Part shown: in pieces, positions 10,321 through 22,100 of the stretch
Position numbering within the stretch: position 1 is the stretch's first letter
How the letters are laid out: each line of letters begins with the position of its first letter
Source of the DNA: Sanderia malayensis
Lineage: Eukaryota > Cnidaria > Scyphozoa > Semaeostomeae > Pelagiidae
Assembly: GCA_013076295.1 (NCBI GenBank)
Contig: RQOL01000662.1
Coordinates: 62,001-126,000, forward strand
Length of the DNA: 64,000 bases
Reading direction: 5' to 3'
Translations under genes and position numbers: made by a program
Notes under the pieces: model-generated
What the model was told of the DNA's origin: nothing
Databases searched by the model: none
The model's input: the letters and a program-made list of their open reading frames with translations, nothing else

Positions 10321-10590
10321 GTATGTAGGTATGTATGTATTTATGTAGGTATGTATGGATGTATGTATGTATGGGCATGAGCGGGAAGAAATGCAGTGTG
10401 CAAAGCGCGCCAACCAGATTAAGCTTATTTTTACTCGATGGGCTCCGGGGAGGGAGCAAAGCGATCGAGCCCCGCTCATGTGTGTATGTATGTAGGTATG
10501 TATGTAGGTATGTATGTAGGTATGTATGTAGGTATGTATGTAGGTATGTATGTAGGTATTCATGTAGTATGTATGTAGGTATGTATGTAT
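10321..10590. repeat. ATGT/AGGT microsatellite arrays (12-bp higher unit)
   Basis: ATGTATGTAGGT repeats occupy 10,321-10,372 and 10,481-10,590, flanking and separating two copies of repeat block C. The minus-strand Tyr-Ile-His-Thr peptide is an artefact. Confidence 0.9.
10373..10480 (+). repeat. Dispersed repeat block C monomer, copy 1a
   Basis: A 108-bp unit starting GGGCATGAGCGGG and ending CCCGCTCATG, so its ends are a perfect 10-bp inverted repeat. Internally it has GCGCCAACCAGATTAAGC and a second inverted pair around CTCCGGGGAGGGAG. It is related in reverse orientation to 16,268-16,380. Confidence 0.75.
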
Positions 10591-10690
10591 GGGCATGAGC
10601 GGCAACGAATGCAACGAGTGAAGCGCCCCAACCAGATTAAGCCTTTTTTTGACAGGCTCCGGGAGGGAGCGAAGCTGTCAATTTGCTGTA
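10591..10690 (+). repeat. Dispersed repeat block C monomer, copy 1b
   Basis: Starts GGGCATGAGCGG, then CGCCCCAACCAGATTAAGCC, a T run and GACAGGCTCCGGGAGGGAGC. It is the same family as the copy at 10,373, separated from it by the microsatellite. Confidence 0.7.
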
Positions 10691-10849
10691 TTTTGGTAAT
10701 AAATAATCTCTCTTATTTGCATCTATCAGAACAAAATCTTCAATGCCTTCCTTTGCGGCAACTCAGCTATATATAGCACATGTTTTACATTGCTTGCTAA
10801 ATCTGTAATGCTCTGTACGTCTTTGTGTAATAATGGTGATTTCAATCAA

Positions 10850-11530
10850 ACTATTTACGCCAGAAACCCTTCTGCAACGTCAGAACTATTAATTGGCACT
10901 CTAAAATTGGTGTATTTGTATTTGAATTGTTTGTTTCTAGTGTATTTGCCAGAAATCCAGAAAAGTTGCCACGTGAAGCATGTGCATGATGTGCAGCAGT
11001 TGCATCTTGGTTTGTTTGGTTTATAACTGTATTTTTGGGCTCAGATCTTGCTACGGAGAATGATGATGAGACAAGAATGATGAGACCTTCATTGGCATTG
11101 AATGTTGAGGAGGATGCTGAAGATGTTTCTCTGGAACTTTGTTGAACCAAAAGCACACCCCAGTAATGAAGCTCCCAAAGGCTCATTGCATCTCGTTTTG
11201 TGATTTCTTCTTTCTTCCCCGCTTCTTTCTTTTGTTCAATTTGAACATATTGAATTCTCTTTGCCTCAAGGTTGGAGAAATTTCTTGTATGAGCATGTCT
11301 ATTTGAGCTTCGCTAAGATGGATGGAGACAGACATAGCTTTTGCTTTATTCAATGAATCATTGAAGCATTCCTTTGGAAACCCTATAAAAATTTGCAAAA
11401 GTTAACCAATGGAAAAATAAAAAAAATAACTTCAGAAACATTTTCCTTACCTTGGGATTTTGCAGCTGCCCAGGGCCTGGGAGATGGTGTATTCCACCCC
11501 CTGACTTATAGCTATAGAGGTATAACAACT
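10850..11530 (-). pseudogene. Unrecognised spliced coding fragment, basic C-terminus
   Basis: An exon ending ...SPRPWAAAKSQ (11,530-11,451), a 68-bp GT-AG intron (11,383-11,450), then an exon reading GFPKECFNDSLNKAK, SIHLSEAQIDMLIQEI and a Lys/Arg tail KLNKRKKRGRKKKSQ, ending at a stop near 11,183. A Ser/Asn-rich frame follows to 10,851. The conserved-looking helical block and NLS-like tail suggest an element-encoded nuclear protein; I do not recognise the family. Confidence 0.4.
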
Positions 11531-11599
11531 AAAGGTGGTACCAATGCTGATTTTTATGTACAGAAGAAAATCAAATATCAAATCAATTATCAGATTTTG

Positions 11600-11907
11600 T
11601 TGTTCTTGTTGCATCATATCAACAACAACAACAAATGGAAGTGCTCAAATGGCACAGGACACATACATACATCATGACGCACGTGGAAGTGAAACTTAGT
11701 AATGTTCTGTTTATACTAAGTTGCCCACAAAACATATTTTCTGTTCAAGCAGCAACCAAGAGGGGATGCCAGATTAATTTTTATGAGAATACTGCTGAAC
11801 TTATTGCCCCATATGGAGTTGTGTTTCCCATCTACCAAGAAAAAAGACTATACTACCTGTGCGAAACAGCTGTAAATGAGAAGAGAGCTGAATTGCTACA
11901 AGTGTGA
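11600..11907 (+). pseudogene. Ty1/Copia polyprotein fragment (protease to pre-integrase junction)
   Basis: The plus frame reads LSNVLFILSCPQNIFSVQAAT, then INFYENTAELIAPYGVVFPI and RLYYLCET, the segment of Copia polyproteins between protease and integrase. It stops at 11,907. No integrase or reverse transcriptase follows, so only a 100-codon relic remains. Confidence 0.55.
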
Positions 11908-13117
11908 CAACAAATCCTAACACACATGACATTGCAAAGAAGAAAAATGTATGAAAATTAATGATTTCACCAAATTCAATTGTGAAACCTGTATCTTAGC
12001 CAAACAACCAAATACCAGGAACCAAAACCCGCATGTGATAAAATGAATGATATTTATTTAAAATATCAATTGGTTGCGCAAATTAATATTTTTAAAACAA
12101 ATTTTCACTTTGAAAAGTGAACATTTGTTCTGCTTGATAATTGTTTTTAATTTTTGTTCTCAGCAAGGTTTCTGTCAGGCACCAAACGATTTTTGGTTTC
12201 TGGGAAACTTTGAGGTCAATATCAATGCTATGAAGGGTGAAAAATTTTGCAAAATGCAATATGACCCCTCCCTACAATAAAGAGGCACATAAGAGTAACT
12301 TTGTCTCTCTCTCTTCTGTTATTTTGTGGGAATGGGAATTTATCAGCTACCTTTCAGTTTACAACAACAATGTTAGAAATAAAGCTTGGATAATACGTAG
12401 AATGTGAAAAAGAATAGTTATGAAACTTACCATAGCAATGATTTGTGTGTTGTTTTACAATTCCGTGTGTAGTAACAGCAAAATTTGGGATTTCCGGTGC
12501 TTCTGGCAACTTTAGCTTCACAACGGTTGCCTTTGACCTCGACGTTATTTGCTCTTTCTCTTTGTGCCATTTTCTTTCTTTTGAAATTCCATGTTGCTTA
12601 ATGCATCAACATTGGAAATGGCAATGGTGGTGCAGGTGGTGTAGGTGGCCCATCGGTGCCATCCGAGAAGTGCCATCACTGATACCAGTGAAACATTGCT
12701 TTCACAGCTAAACAAAACATATACAGATACAGTCCATATCGAAGGGATGCAAAATAGCGTTTTCTCTATTTCTGATATGAAATTCTTTTTGTCAGTGGCA
12801 GAAATTCAGGTTTTTGAATGGGGGGGGGGGCGATGTACCATATTTTTCTGACAAGAAAAAATTGAGAATATAACTAACATATATCTCAAGACCTTAGGTC
12901 AACAGGATCCAAATAAGAGCAAACAAGAAGCTCAATAAAACAGCAACTTTTATTTTATATTGTACTTTACCTCAAAGACCGTATGAAATTTTAGAGAAGG
13001 TCTTACTTGCCTTTGAAGCAAGGTACATATGCAAAACAACTAAAAAACTACACTTGATTACAAAATTACAAATATAAAGAACCTGAACAAAAGAGTACAC
13101 AACATAATTAGTTAAGT
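11908..13117. other. Spacer with weak minus-strand coding traces
   Basis: No family is recognised. At about 12,440-12,720 the minus strand shows an exon-like stretch ending at a GTAAG donor. A run of ten G lies near 12,821-12,830. Confidence 0.4.
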
Positions 13118-13720
13118 TCAAAATTCTTTCCTTCTTTGCTTTAAAGAGGCAAAAATTTCGACTGCGAGACCATAGTCCATTGGTCTTTGTCGCTCAATTG
13201 ACACTATTGCCAAGTATGTCCATTCCTGGTTCATTGTTGCTCTTTGATAAGATTTTATTATCTTGAGCTTCGAAAAAGCTTGTTCTGCTTCAGCATTTGT
13301 GACTGGAATGGTTAAAAAGACCTGGTACAGCTTCTACAAGTTCAGAAAAACTTTACAGAGCTTAGATTGGTGCAGAAATTTGATAATATGTTTTGCGCTT
13401 TCGCATTGACATATTTTCTCTTTGATTTTAAAGACTCTTCTTTTTTCTGCTCAGTGACGCGCTTCTTCTTAGGATTCTCTATCTAGTTCCTCTCCTTGTA
13501 ATGGAATAGAGATTCCCATTACATAGAATACTCCCTGAGTACATCTTCATGAATATCACCAGGGCCATTTTCAACCTATTCTTGAAGGAGATTGTTAAGG
13601 CACTGTAGATTCTCCTCCGGTTGTCGTTTTAGTAAACTTTCCGGTGGTAGAAATTGAAAAGCCTTTAGTAGTTTGAACTTTTATTTGCCCTCTCAAACAA
13701 CAATAGGTAATTAGAATTAT
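13118..13720 (-). pseudogene. hAT transposase C-terminal dimerisation region (broken)
   Basis: The minus frame reads VFLTIPVTNAEAEQAFSKLK, IIKSYQRATMNQEW and LAIVSIERQRPMDY and ends RRKEF at the stop at 13,118, the hAT dimerisation signature of ZMYM/TTF-finger type transposases. An in-frame TAG precedes it (VFLNL stop KLYQ), and upstream traces to about 13,720 carry more stops. The DDE core is missing. Confidence 0.65.
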
Positions 13721-13929
13721 CATAATGTTTCTTGAGTTCTGCTTCAACAACTGGCTAAATAAATACTAAATAAACAAACGGTAACAAAGTAACGCCCGTG
13801 TGTTCTTTCTGGCACCAACAGTATCATCAAACATTCAGCATCAATTTCCGAACAGGGAAGCAGATTCCAGCAATGTTCCTAATGGATGAGCCCAATATCA
13901 AAAAGAAAAATCTCGTCGTCCACAGGATG

Positions 13930-15317
13930 AGGTTAAAGCACCAGCATTCCAAAGGGTAGCAAGTTTTCTCGCAGAACATAATGACGAGCAAATCGCCATC
14001 AATGATCTGATCAATTTAATGAATGAATATTTGAAAAATCTGAATGCACAGCAAATGGCCATACACACATGAAGGCAAAACTAAAACAACATTTGGAGAT
14101 GAAATTTTGGTAACTGAAATCAATGGAAAGTCAAACGTAGTTATGCTAAGAAGTACAGCTGAAGCTTTGTTTCAAGATGTTCATGATTGCTAGAAGAAGA
14201 ACCCAGAGGTGGAGAAAATGCACATTATTCGAACAGCTGCAAAATTGATAAAGAACGGCATAAAGCTAGTAGAAACCTCCAATGAATATTACCCTCCAAC
14301 TGATGAAATAGAGAACCCACAGAAGTGCCTTAGCTTTCTTCCCGAATCACTCAAAGCTTTTTTAGGAGAAATTGTCACTGGAAAAGACGTTGAATTAAAA
14401 TTAGCTTCAATTGGACAAGCTATAATGCAAATAAGCAGACCTCGAGTTTTGTTGGCACCTTTGTAAGTTGGATTAGGTGTTCAACTCCATCATCATTTTG
14501 CATCACGTTTTCTTATTGACTCATTTCATCACCATGGATTCTGCTGTTCATACCAAGAGGTGCAAAGATATGAAAAAAATGCAGTGAACACAGTGAACAC
14601 AGGAACAAATTTAGAGAACTTTACATCAGAGACTGTTCAGTATGTGGCCGACAATGTGGACCACAACATAAGAACCCTGGATGGAAATGATACATTTCAT
14701 GGCATGAGCATCATAGCTAATATCACTCCAGCAACAAAACAGACAACAGTTGTTCCCAGGAAAACAATTAACCCTCAAGATGTTTCTGATGCAGGCAAAA
14801 TCGACATACAGTATCAAAAGATGGAAGGAAAAATTCTAGCAAATTTGAGGTATGATAATAGCTGCCTGGCAAACGCATGTGATTCGACGGAAAACCTAGA
14901 AATATTTTGGAAAACATCACTCCTGTTTGGTCCTGTTCGACCCTGTGGGTCCAGTATGATGCAGCTTGCTCATCAAGGCAGCGCCCTGGCCAGTCATCTG
15001 TTGTCTTTCTACCCATGATTGACATGAGTTCAAGTGAGCCTACATGCATCTACTCTACCCTGAAGTTTGGGTTACAGAATGCTAAAAGGCCTCAGACGAC
15101 ACGGATCAAAACGTTCGATCAGCCACTTTGTTGGAAAGCATTGATGATTATAAAATCTGAGCCAGCAGACAGTGACCTGCATGAAATTGTTTTGCGCCTT
15201 GGGGGCTTTCACACAGAGATGAATTTTATTGGTAAGATTGGGCATCTCATGGCAGGATCTGGATTAAAATTACTTCTGGGATTGATATATGCACCAAGCG
15301 TAAGCTACGACCAATAG
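13930..15317 (+). pseudogene. Unclassified multicopy element ORF family ('ADNVDHN...TFHGM' type), broken
   Basis: Coding traces begin near 13,930 (FQRVASFLAEHNDEQ, DLINLMNEYL). They then run EKMHIIRTAAKLIK (14,209-), LGVQLHHHFASRFLIDS (about 14,470), VQYVADNVDHNIRTLDG and DTFHGM (14,640-14,700), LPMIDMSSSEPTCIYSTL (15,015-) and FDQPLCWKALMI, LRLGGFHTEMNF and GHLMAGSGL to 15,317. The pieces lie in three frames with stops, so it is dead. I recall similar hypothetical proteins from cnidarian genomes, but the catalytic class is unknown to me and no superfamily is assigned. Confidence 0.5.
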
Positions 15318-16032
15318 GATGAATTTAGAAGAGTGACTCAATATTGTTAAATTGAAGTACATTTCTTGCAAATTGTTACGGTTTGTGTCACAGGATGTTA
15401 AAAAAGAGTATAAAGGTACTGTTGGCGAAATGCATTGTTTCTCAAAGGTAATAGTCTTGTTATTATTTTCGCAATTTTATTATTATTAATTGGTATGCAA
15501 ATCTACCGTTGTACACATTTTAACAATTAACCAAAACAAACAAATAACAGTGGAAGAAAACGAACAAAAGACAAACATTAACACAATTACAGTTACATCT
15601 ACCTTCTGTCCCTGCCCCTAATTAAACATAAAATTTCTTCGGTTGGCAGGTCTGCCCACATGCACCTCGTTTTTTCTTCATTTTTTTGTTTTTTTTTTGT
15701 TTTCTTTTTTATCTTTTTTGAATCTATTCTTGTTAAGAATTTTTATTCTTATTTCCTTAGATGTGCTGTAGTAAAGAATACATTGTTTCAGAAAGAGTTT
15801 AAAGTGAGCAATATGTTTTACGAATGGATGATGTGGGTATTTAGCATTGCAACTTACGCTAATTCACTTTTTGAGAGGTGCCTCCCTTCGAGGCTGACAA
15901 AATTGAACTTAGTATTTCTTTTAATGGTGTTGAATTTGTTGCCACATTCTCTCTTCAGTGTGGATATATCTTTGAAGATGAAGAGCTACGACCAATAGGA
16001 TGAATTTAGAAGAGTGATTCAATATTGTTAAA
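15304..16032 (+). repeat. 49-bp direct repeats flanking a 631-bp segment
   Basis: 15,304-15,352 and 15,984-16,032 are identical except for one C/T difference (core CCAATAGGATGAATTT). The first copy overlaps the 3' end of the broken ORF ending at 15,317. The intervening DNA contains a T-rich tract (15,669-15,720) and no recognised gene. Confidence 0.85.
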
Positions 16033-16334
16033 AGATAGGATACAACTGTGTTTCCTTGTAAAGCAGTTGGATAACCTTGTATTCACAGCATTTATTAAAT
16101 TTATCAATATAAAGATGAAGGTAATTTCAATTTCACCTCTGTTTCCTCACCACAGTGAATCATTGTGGGCTCATTTTGCAGCATGTTGGGAACTTCAGCC
16201 AGAAGTGCATCGTCAAGTTCATTTTCCATGGCAAATTCATTGTCACTATCCATGTTAACACTGTATATAAATACTAGGGGTCATCACTCGCTTCGCTCGT
16301 TCGCTCCTGCCCGTCAAGTAAAAAAGGCTTAGTC

Positions 16335-16960
16335 TGGTTGGCGCACTTCGTGCGCTGCATTCGCTAACGCTCATGCCCCTTTCAATCCCACGTACAATGG
16401 GTTAGCTCGCTGCGCTCGCCTATGGTTGGCGCACTTCGTGCGCTGCATTCGCTGACGCTCATGCCCCTTTCAACCCCACTTACAATGGGTTAGCTCGCTG
16501 CGCTCGCCTATGGTTGGCGCACTTCGTGCGCTGCATTCGCTAACGCTCATGCCCCTTTCTACCCCACTACAATGGGTTAGCTCGCTGCGCTCGCCTATGG
16601 TTGGCGCACTTCGTGCGCTGCATTCGCTCACGCTCATGCCCCTTTCAATCCCACTACAATGGGTTAGCTCGCTGCGCTCGCCTATGGTTGGCGCACTTCG
16701 TGCGCTGCATTCGCTCGCGCTCATGCCCCTTTCAACCCCACTTACAATGGGTTAGCTCGCTGCGCTCGCCTATGGTTGGTGCACTTCGTGCGCTGCATTC
16801 GCTAATGCTCATGCCCCTTTCTACCCCACGTACAATGGGTTAGCTCGCTGTGCTCGCCTGTTTATCTCTTACCAAGAAACATTGACTGATAGGGCGCACT
16901 TCGTGCGCTGCATTCGCTTCGCTCATGCCTCTGCCTACTCCTCTTGCAACAGTTTGGCTC
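16335..16960. repeat. 87-88-bp palindrome-rich satellite array
   Basis: TATGGTTGGC recurs at 16,421, 16,509, 16,596, 16,683 and 16,771 (spacing 88, 87, 87, 88), with partial units on both sides. Every unit holds short hairpins (GCGCACTTCGTGCGC, TCGCTGCGCTCG, GCATTCGCTAACGCTCATGC). Open frames through the array in both strands are artefacts. Confidence 0.9.
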
Positions 16961-17289
16961 GCTTCGCTCGCCTGATAACCCCTTATCATAATTTGTTTGT
17001 TAAAACTTTGGCTTGTTTACATTAGGCCTAAGCGTCGCAAGCATGCCGAAGCAACAATGGCGGTCGTACAAAAACTAAAACTATGTCACTCAAAAAACAA
17101 AACAAAGCTATCACCTGTGTTCTCAATTGTTTCCTGTAATTTTCCAGAGGTCTCTCAAACAATTAGCAAAGCTTTACAAACATAATTCAGGTCGTAAAAC
17201 ATTTTGAAAGGCACCCAGTTATCCTTTGTGTGCAAAACAAAAACACGCGTCTTCTCCAAAAGTACCTGCTGTTCAACCCGAGGGCTAAT

Positions 17290-17725
17290 TTGCATGATAA
17301 CGAAAAACGCGTGACTTTTCACGTGAAGCCACGAAAGAGCCAATCAAATTGCAGAAAAGGCGAAACGCGTCATGTGAAGAGCGAACGCTTTCTTCGAAAT
17401 TGGAGTTCGCGACGCGAATTTGGAAGTTTCGCCAGCGTAAACCGTCGTTTTTTCGTGATAGCACAATTAGTGGAGTAATTAATAGAATAACTCAAAAATT
17501 CTTTTAAAATAGGCTTCCAAAAATAGATAACTTTTGCCTACTCCAGAAACGGAGCCTTTCCATGCAAGTGCCAACCTTGTGCGCCCCCATTCAAAAAAGC
17601 CTTATTAATCACCGATTTGCCGTTTCGGCCCATTGTTTTGGGGCGTTCGACCTATTGTTTCGGGTCGAATCTATTGTTTTAGGCAGAGTTTCGCCACCGT
17701 CACGTGACATCACAGAATATATATA
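17290..17725 (-). repeat. Dispersed repeat block A, copy 2
   Basis: Reverse-complement match to 7212-7645, ending GTCACGTGACATCACAGA then AATATATATATTC. A third, partial terminus (CGCCTCCGTCACATGATATC) lies at about 41,165-41,200 in the same orientation as this copy. Confidence 0.75.
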
Positions 17726-17892
17726 TTCATCTACATCTACATGTTAATCAGTAAAACCAATAAAGTATCACACTGATGGAGATCTTCGCACTTCCCATAC
17801 ACTCCCATCATCATCATAAAACCAGTGAGAAGATTGGAACTCTATGGGAAGTTGGCCAGGGATGGGTATGCATGAGGAGTGAGAAGATCACA

Positions 17893-19415
17893 AGAAAAAT
17901 AAATAAATAAATAAATAATTAATTACAGAAAAGTGTCTAAAAAACCATTGCGCATCTATCTTTAAATACGTTAATATTTTTAATTCTTCTAACTTCAGGC
18001 GGAAGCGAGTTCCATTCTACGATTGTCCTTGGATAAAAAGAGTACTTATAAATATCCCTTGTTGTTGAAATTTGAATGAATTTGGGCGCGCTTATATCGG
18101 AACCCCTGCTATTACGCTTTTGCGGGGTGACGTAGTGTGGGAGTTCGATGTCAACGTGTTTATTCAAAATTTTATAAAAAAAAGGTTAGTCTGGTTACAG
18201 TTCTTCGGGCCTCAAGTGTCGGCCATTCGAGATCTCTGAGCAGTTTAGTCATAGTACCTTCTTCTCGTGAATGTTCATTGGCTACGAATCTAGCTGCTTT
18301 CCTTTGAACTCGCTCAATTGATTCCTTTTGAGTTTTCAGGTGGGGATCCCAAGCCGTGGAAGCATATTCTAGCTGTGGCCTGACCAGGGTGTAATAGGCG
18401 GCACGTTTAATCTCCTTTGGGCACATGGAGAGGTTCCTCTTAATAAAGCCGAGGGATCTATTTGCTTTGTTGACAACTTTTTCAACATGACTTCGCCACT
18501 TAAGATCTTTGTCGAACTCGACTCCTAGATATGGGTGATGCTGGACATTCTCTAAGACTTCATTATTTAAACTGTATAGGTAAGGACAACTGGCTTTCTT
18601 CCCCGAGATTTGCAGTCTGTAGCACTTTTCAACATTGAATTTCATTTGCCATTCTTTTGCCCATTTGTCAACAGCATCCAAATCGTTTTGTAGCTTTTCA
18701 TATTCATTTTCATTATTTACTTCACGAAAGAGTAGACAATCATCTGCAAATAAACGGATACGTGAGTGTTTGACTTTATTGGCAATATCGTTGATGAACA
18801 GGAGGAACATTAACGGACCCAGAACAGTTCCTTGTGGGACCCCTGACTCGACTCTGACTGCTGATGAGCTTTCACCGTCCAACTTTACACTCTGACTCCT
18901 ATCATTGAGCCAAGAGGATATCCACTTGCCAATACTTGTATCTGGCCCAATGCCGTATATATCTAATTTCAGAAGAAGCTTTTTATGTGGTACCGTGTCA
19001 AATGCTTTACTAAAATCCAGTATCAACAGATCGATTACATTTCCAAAGTTCCTGCTTCTTGTAATGTCCTCTATGGTTTCTATCAATTGAGTTTCACATG
19101 ATCGCTTTGCTCGAAATCCATGTTGGTTATCAAGTATAATGTTGTGTTGCTCGCAGTGATCCATTATATGCTTGTAAATTACATGCTCTAGTATCTTGCA
19201 TGGTACAGAAGTCAGTGAAATTGGCCTATAATTAGCTGCATGGTCTTTTCTTCCCTTCCCCTTATACACAGCAACAATGTTACCTTTCCTCCAGGAAGAC
19301 GGCACAATCCCAGTTGAGATAGACTTATTGAAAATTTCTGTGAGAATAGGGGCAATTTCCATGGCTACTTCTTTCATATTAGATATTGTCATTGTCAGTC
19401 AATGAAAGGTGAGTT
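17893..19415 (-). pseudogene. 5'-truncated non-LTR retrotransposon (LINE) reverse transcriptase
   Basis: The main frame 19,392-18,172 (406 codons) carries RT motifs in order: PSSWRKGNIVAVYKG, NYRPISLTSVPCKILE, QHGFRAKRSCETQL, LILDFSKAFDTVPH (first catalytic Asp), GVPQGTVLGPLMFLLF and RLFADDCLLF (FADD catalytic box), then a thumb-like tail. A T run at the 3' end has eight rather than seven T, shifting frame. The true C-terminus continues at 18,167-17,937 (YSFYPRTIVEWNSLPPEV), typical of CR1/Jockey-group LINEs. No endonuclease or ORF1 is present, so it is truncated near 19,415. Confidence 0.85.
17896..17923 (-). repeat. (ATTT)n 3' tail of the LINE
   Basis: On the minus strand an ATTT tetramer repeat follows the LINE stop codon by a few bases. 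It is the probable 3' microsatellite tail used in LINE retrotransposition. Confidence 0.7.
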
Positions 19416-20054
19416 AATAGGGTATTAGTTGTTTGAATTTGCCTGTAGGGTTCTCTTAATGTAACAATAATATATATTTTTAATGTATTAATATGACATT
19501 ATTTTTTGAAGAAAATCAATAATGATTATCTTTCTTACAATGAAGGGAAGAGACTAAAGGCAGGCAGAAAACACAGAAATAAATACATGAACTTACAGTA
19601 TCAGTAGTAGCAAAAACTATCTATTTCAAGTGAACCTGTAAAGGATAAAATTGTTATTGTGATAATATCCACTGCAATGGCAATTGTGACATAATATAGC
19701 ACTTTGAGCTTTTTTAAAGCTGTTTAGTTATAAATAGCCTGCATTTTTATGTGAAAGTAAAACCAACATAAAAAATACATGTACTTACGTAAATTGTTGT
19801 TTTTCTTGTGGTGAGTTGAAAAATTTTTTACGCACGCTAAGTCCTCTATGACGCAAGAGAAATTTTAAATTTCGCGCCGCTATTGTTGTTGCTAGGACGC
19901 CGAAATCCTCGTGAAAATCTGATGATAATAGTATTCGCTTCAGGACATTACGTGGTGCTGCATTGATTGTATTGTGATTGTAGTTTTCAAGAGCAAGAAA
20001 ACTTGGAATTATGCGATTACTAGTAGAATTACAAATTACAATTGCGATGAGAAT
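19416..20054. other. AT-rich spacer
   Basis: No coding frame or recognised repeat. It includes a CpG-containing stretch near 19,830-19,960. Confidence 0.5.
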
Positions 20055-20428
20055 ACACGTTTTTTATAAGGAACCTAGCTGAGGGCCTAGTTGTTTAAGT
20101 TCGTTATTTTGAGATCCTTTGACCACTTTGTAGTTGTAAAAGGTCTTTAATTTTAAGTTTGGCAATTGGTGGACATTATTAGTACAGACGCAAGAAAAGC
20201 ATTCAAATTCATCGTTTTGCTGTGCGAAAGGATAAGAGGTTAACACATGAAGAAGCTTCATATAATGTAAAAGTACTTAAAATCAATGGAACCGGCTTCC
20301 TAATTTTAAATAGTGCGGAAATATTAATATACTAAAAATTAAAAGATGCCTTAGTGATTTGGCCTGTAGTAGTAAATGTTCCTTAAGTTTTCTACCTTAT
20401 ACATGTAGGTTCCTTATAAAAAAGCTTG
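20055..20428. mobile_element. MITE-like element with 18-bp terminal inverted repeats, copy 1
   Basis: TTTTTTATAAGGAACCTA near 20,060-20,077 is mirrored by TAGGTTCCTTATAAAAAA near 20,406-20,423. The interior is non-coding. A relative with similar ends but different interior lies at 34,965-35,335. No target-site duplication is clear. Confidence 0.65.
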
Positions 20429-22100
20429 TCACTCAAGTTGCCATTATGTTGTAATTGTTCTGAGGATTCAATAAGTTTCTGTGCTTGCATGTTAATTGTA
20501 TGGGAAAGCTCTTTATGATATAAGACACATTGTAAGATGGTAGTACAGTTCATGTAATACAGTGTCTACATACTGAAACGTAAGCAAGTGTCAATGATAT
20601 ATACAAATTGGAATGTTGTTGATTAAAAAAAAAAAACAGAATACTTTGTCAAGACTTCCACAGTGAATGAATGAGGAGACATCATACACTATGAGGTTCT
20701 GGTTAAAAGATATCTACAATGGGAAACTTATCATGCAAGACTCTCAATATTCAAGTAAGATAACAAAGACATATTTATGCAATATAGATTATTAAAATGC
20801 ATTAATAATGTTTGCTTGTGTGGTAACGACCATGCTTAGCTTGTTTTGTCCAGTGTAATGGAGGTTTCTATCAGTGATTGATACAATCGTATGCTTCCCA
20901 CTAAATTTGAAAATATTTGTTGCTGTAATGGTTGGTGAAATTCATTGCCGTCTGTTCCTGGCACACTGAGTTTACGACAACACATCTGCCTGATAAGGAA
21001 CATCATTAAGTGACAATGAGGAAGAATTAAGTACCTACAGGTTTAGAATACTGTCAGTGATTTGTTAAGAAAACATTTAGTGGTAGTCAATGTAGAAATA
21101 TTATTGAGCCTTTTTATTTATTGAGTCTGCTTTTTTAAGCAAGGTGCATTAATTGATTCATATGGAACAGAGAGCATCATACCTGACTTGGGAAATAATT
21201 TGAAGAGAACACTTTGAACCATTGATTGAATTTTCCATTGCCCTTGACTAAATGAATCTGTACAAAAATAGGAAAAGAGTATTAATGAGCGTGGTAGACA
21301 GAAGAGATATGCAATGCATGTGCAATGAGGAAGGTGGTAAGTAAATAAAGTGTGGAATTTTTCCAGGGCTTGAACTTGACTTTCACTGGTTTCCTTCATG
21401 TACATTACAACAATTAAACATTTTGGATAAACAGAAATTGAAAGCAGGTTCATGTTGGGATATCAATGGGCTTTGCTTGTAAAACAAAGAAGGCAGCCAC
21501 AAAGTCAATCAATTGGTTAGGAACTATATTCACGGAAATAAAAACCCCAGGAAGATATTGGTAGAGCAATGCACACTTCTTCTGAAAACAAAGTAGTGAA
21601 AAAAACATTGGAAAATGTTTAGTATTCTGGCCTAACAAAGTATATGTAAACCGTGAGTAAAGTAGAAATGGCCTAAGCTAAGCAATTTCCATTCAACATA
21701 TCAAATTAAAAGGGATGAAAATGAAAATATACATTGTTGACCTCTGATTCATAGCAGCCTAGTTGTCTCCCTTAAGTCAATAAGGGTATACATGAGCTTT
21801 ATTTTCTCTCATTTCAGTATATATGAAATTCGCTTATATCTAAATATCCATTGTTTGATTGTCCAAAATCAAAATGAACCTTATTTACCTTTGGTGAACA
21901 GCAAGGTAGTTGTTTCCTTTGATCCAGGAAGGCTTTATGAGGTATAATTTCATTGAGTTCAGCAACAAAATCCAACTCGATGCCATGGTTGGGAGACAAA
22001 AACTTAAACCCGACAGGCAACAATAGTGCGATGATGAGACATAACATAGATGAAAATCATACATAGACAGCACAAAGGCGTTTGAAATGTGAGACAGAAG
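20429..22100. repeat. Diverged direct-repeat unit, copy 1
   Basis: Patches align in order with 36,780-37,880. Examples are the CATTGCCGTCTG patch near 20,942, the minus-strand reading LIDFVAAFFVLQAKP near 21,530-21,460, CTCATTTCAG near 21,808, and GACATAACATAGATGAAAATCATAC near 22,036. Similarity is patchy, so the unit is old. I see no complete gene in it, although the minus-strand block could be a remnant exon. Confidence 0.5.

Larger units (their letters stand above)
16262..17725 (-). mobile_element. Compact composite repeat with blocks C-B-A (inverted relative to 7.2-10.7 kb)
   Basis: Block C and its satellite expansion (16,262-16,980), block B (about 17,000-17,125) and block A (17,290-17,725) follow one another here within 1.46 kb. 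The same blocks lie in opposite orientation at 7.2, 9.65 and 10.4-10.7 kb, there separated by the HECT N-terminal exon and microsatellites. Collinearity suggests one element family with a longer and a shorter form. No coding capacity is seen in this copy. Confidence 0.5.

Noticed and set aside
10192..10614. Long minus-strand Tyr-Ile-His-Thr repeat open frame
   Set aside because: Translation of the ATGT/AGGT microsatellite; a stop-free frame follows automatically from the repeat.
16470..16843. Overlapping repetitive open frames on both strands in the satellite
   Set aside because: The 87-88-bp period is not a stable multiple of three and both strands are open; artefact of the array.
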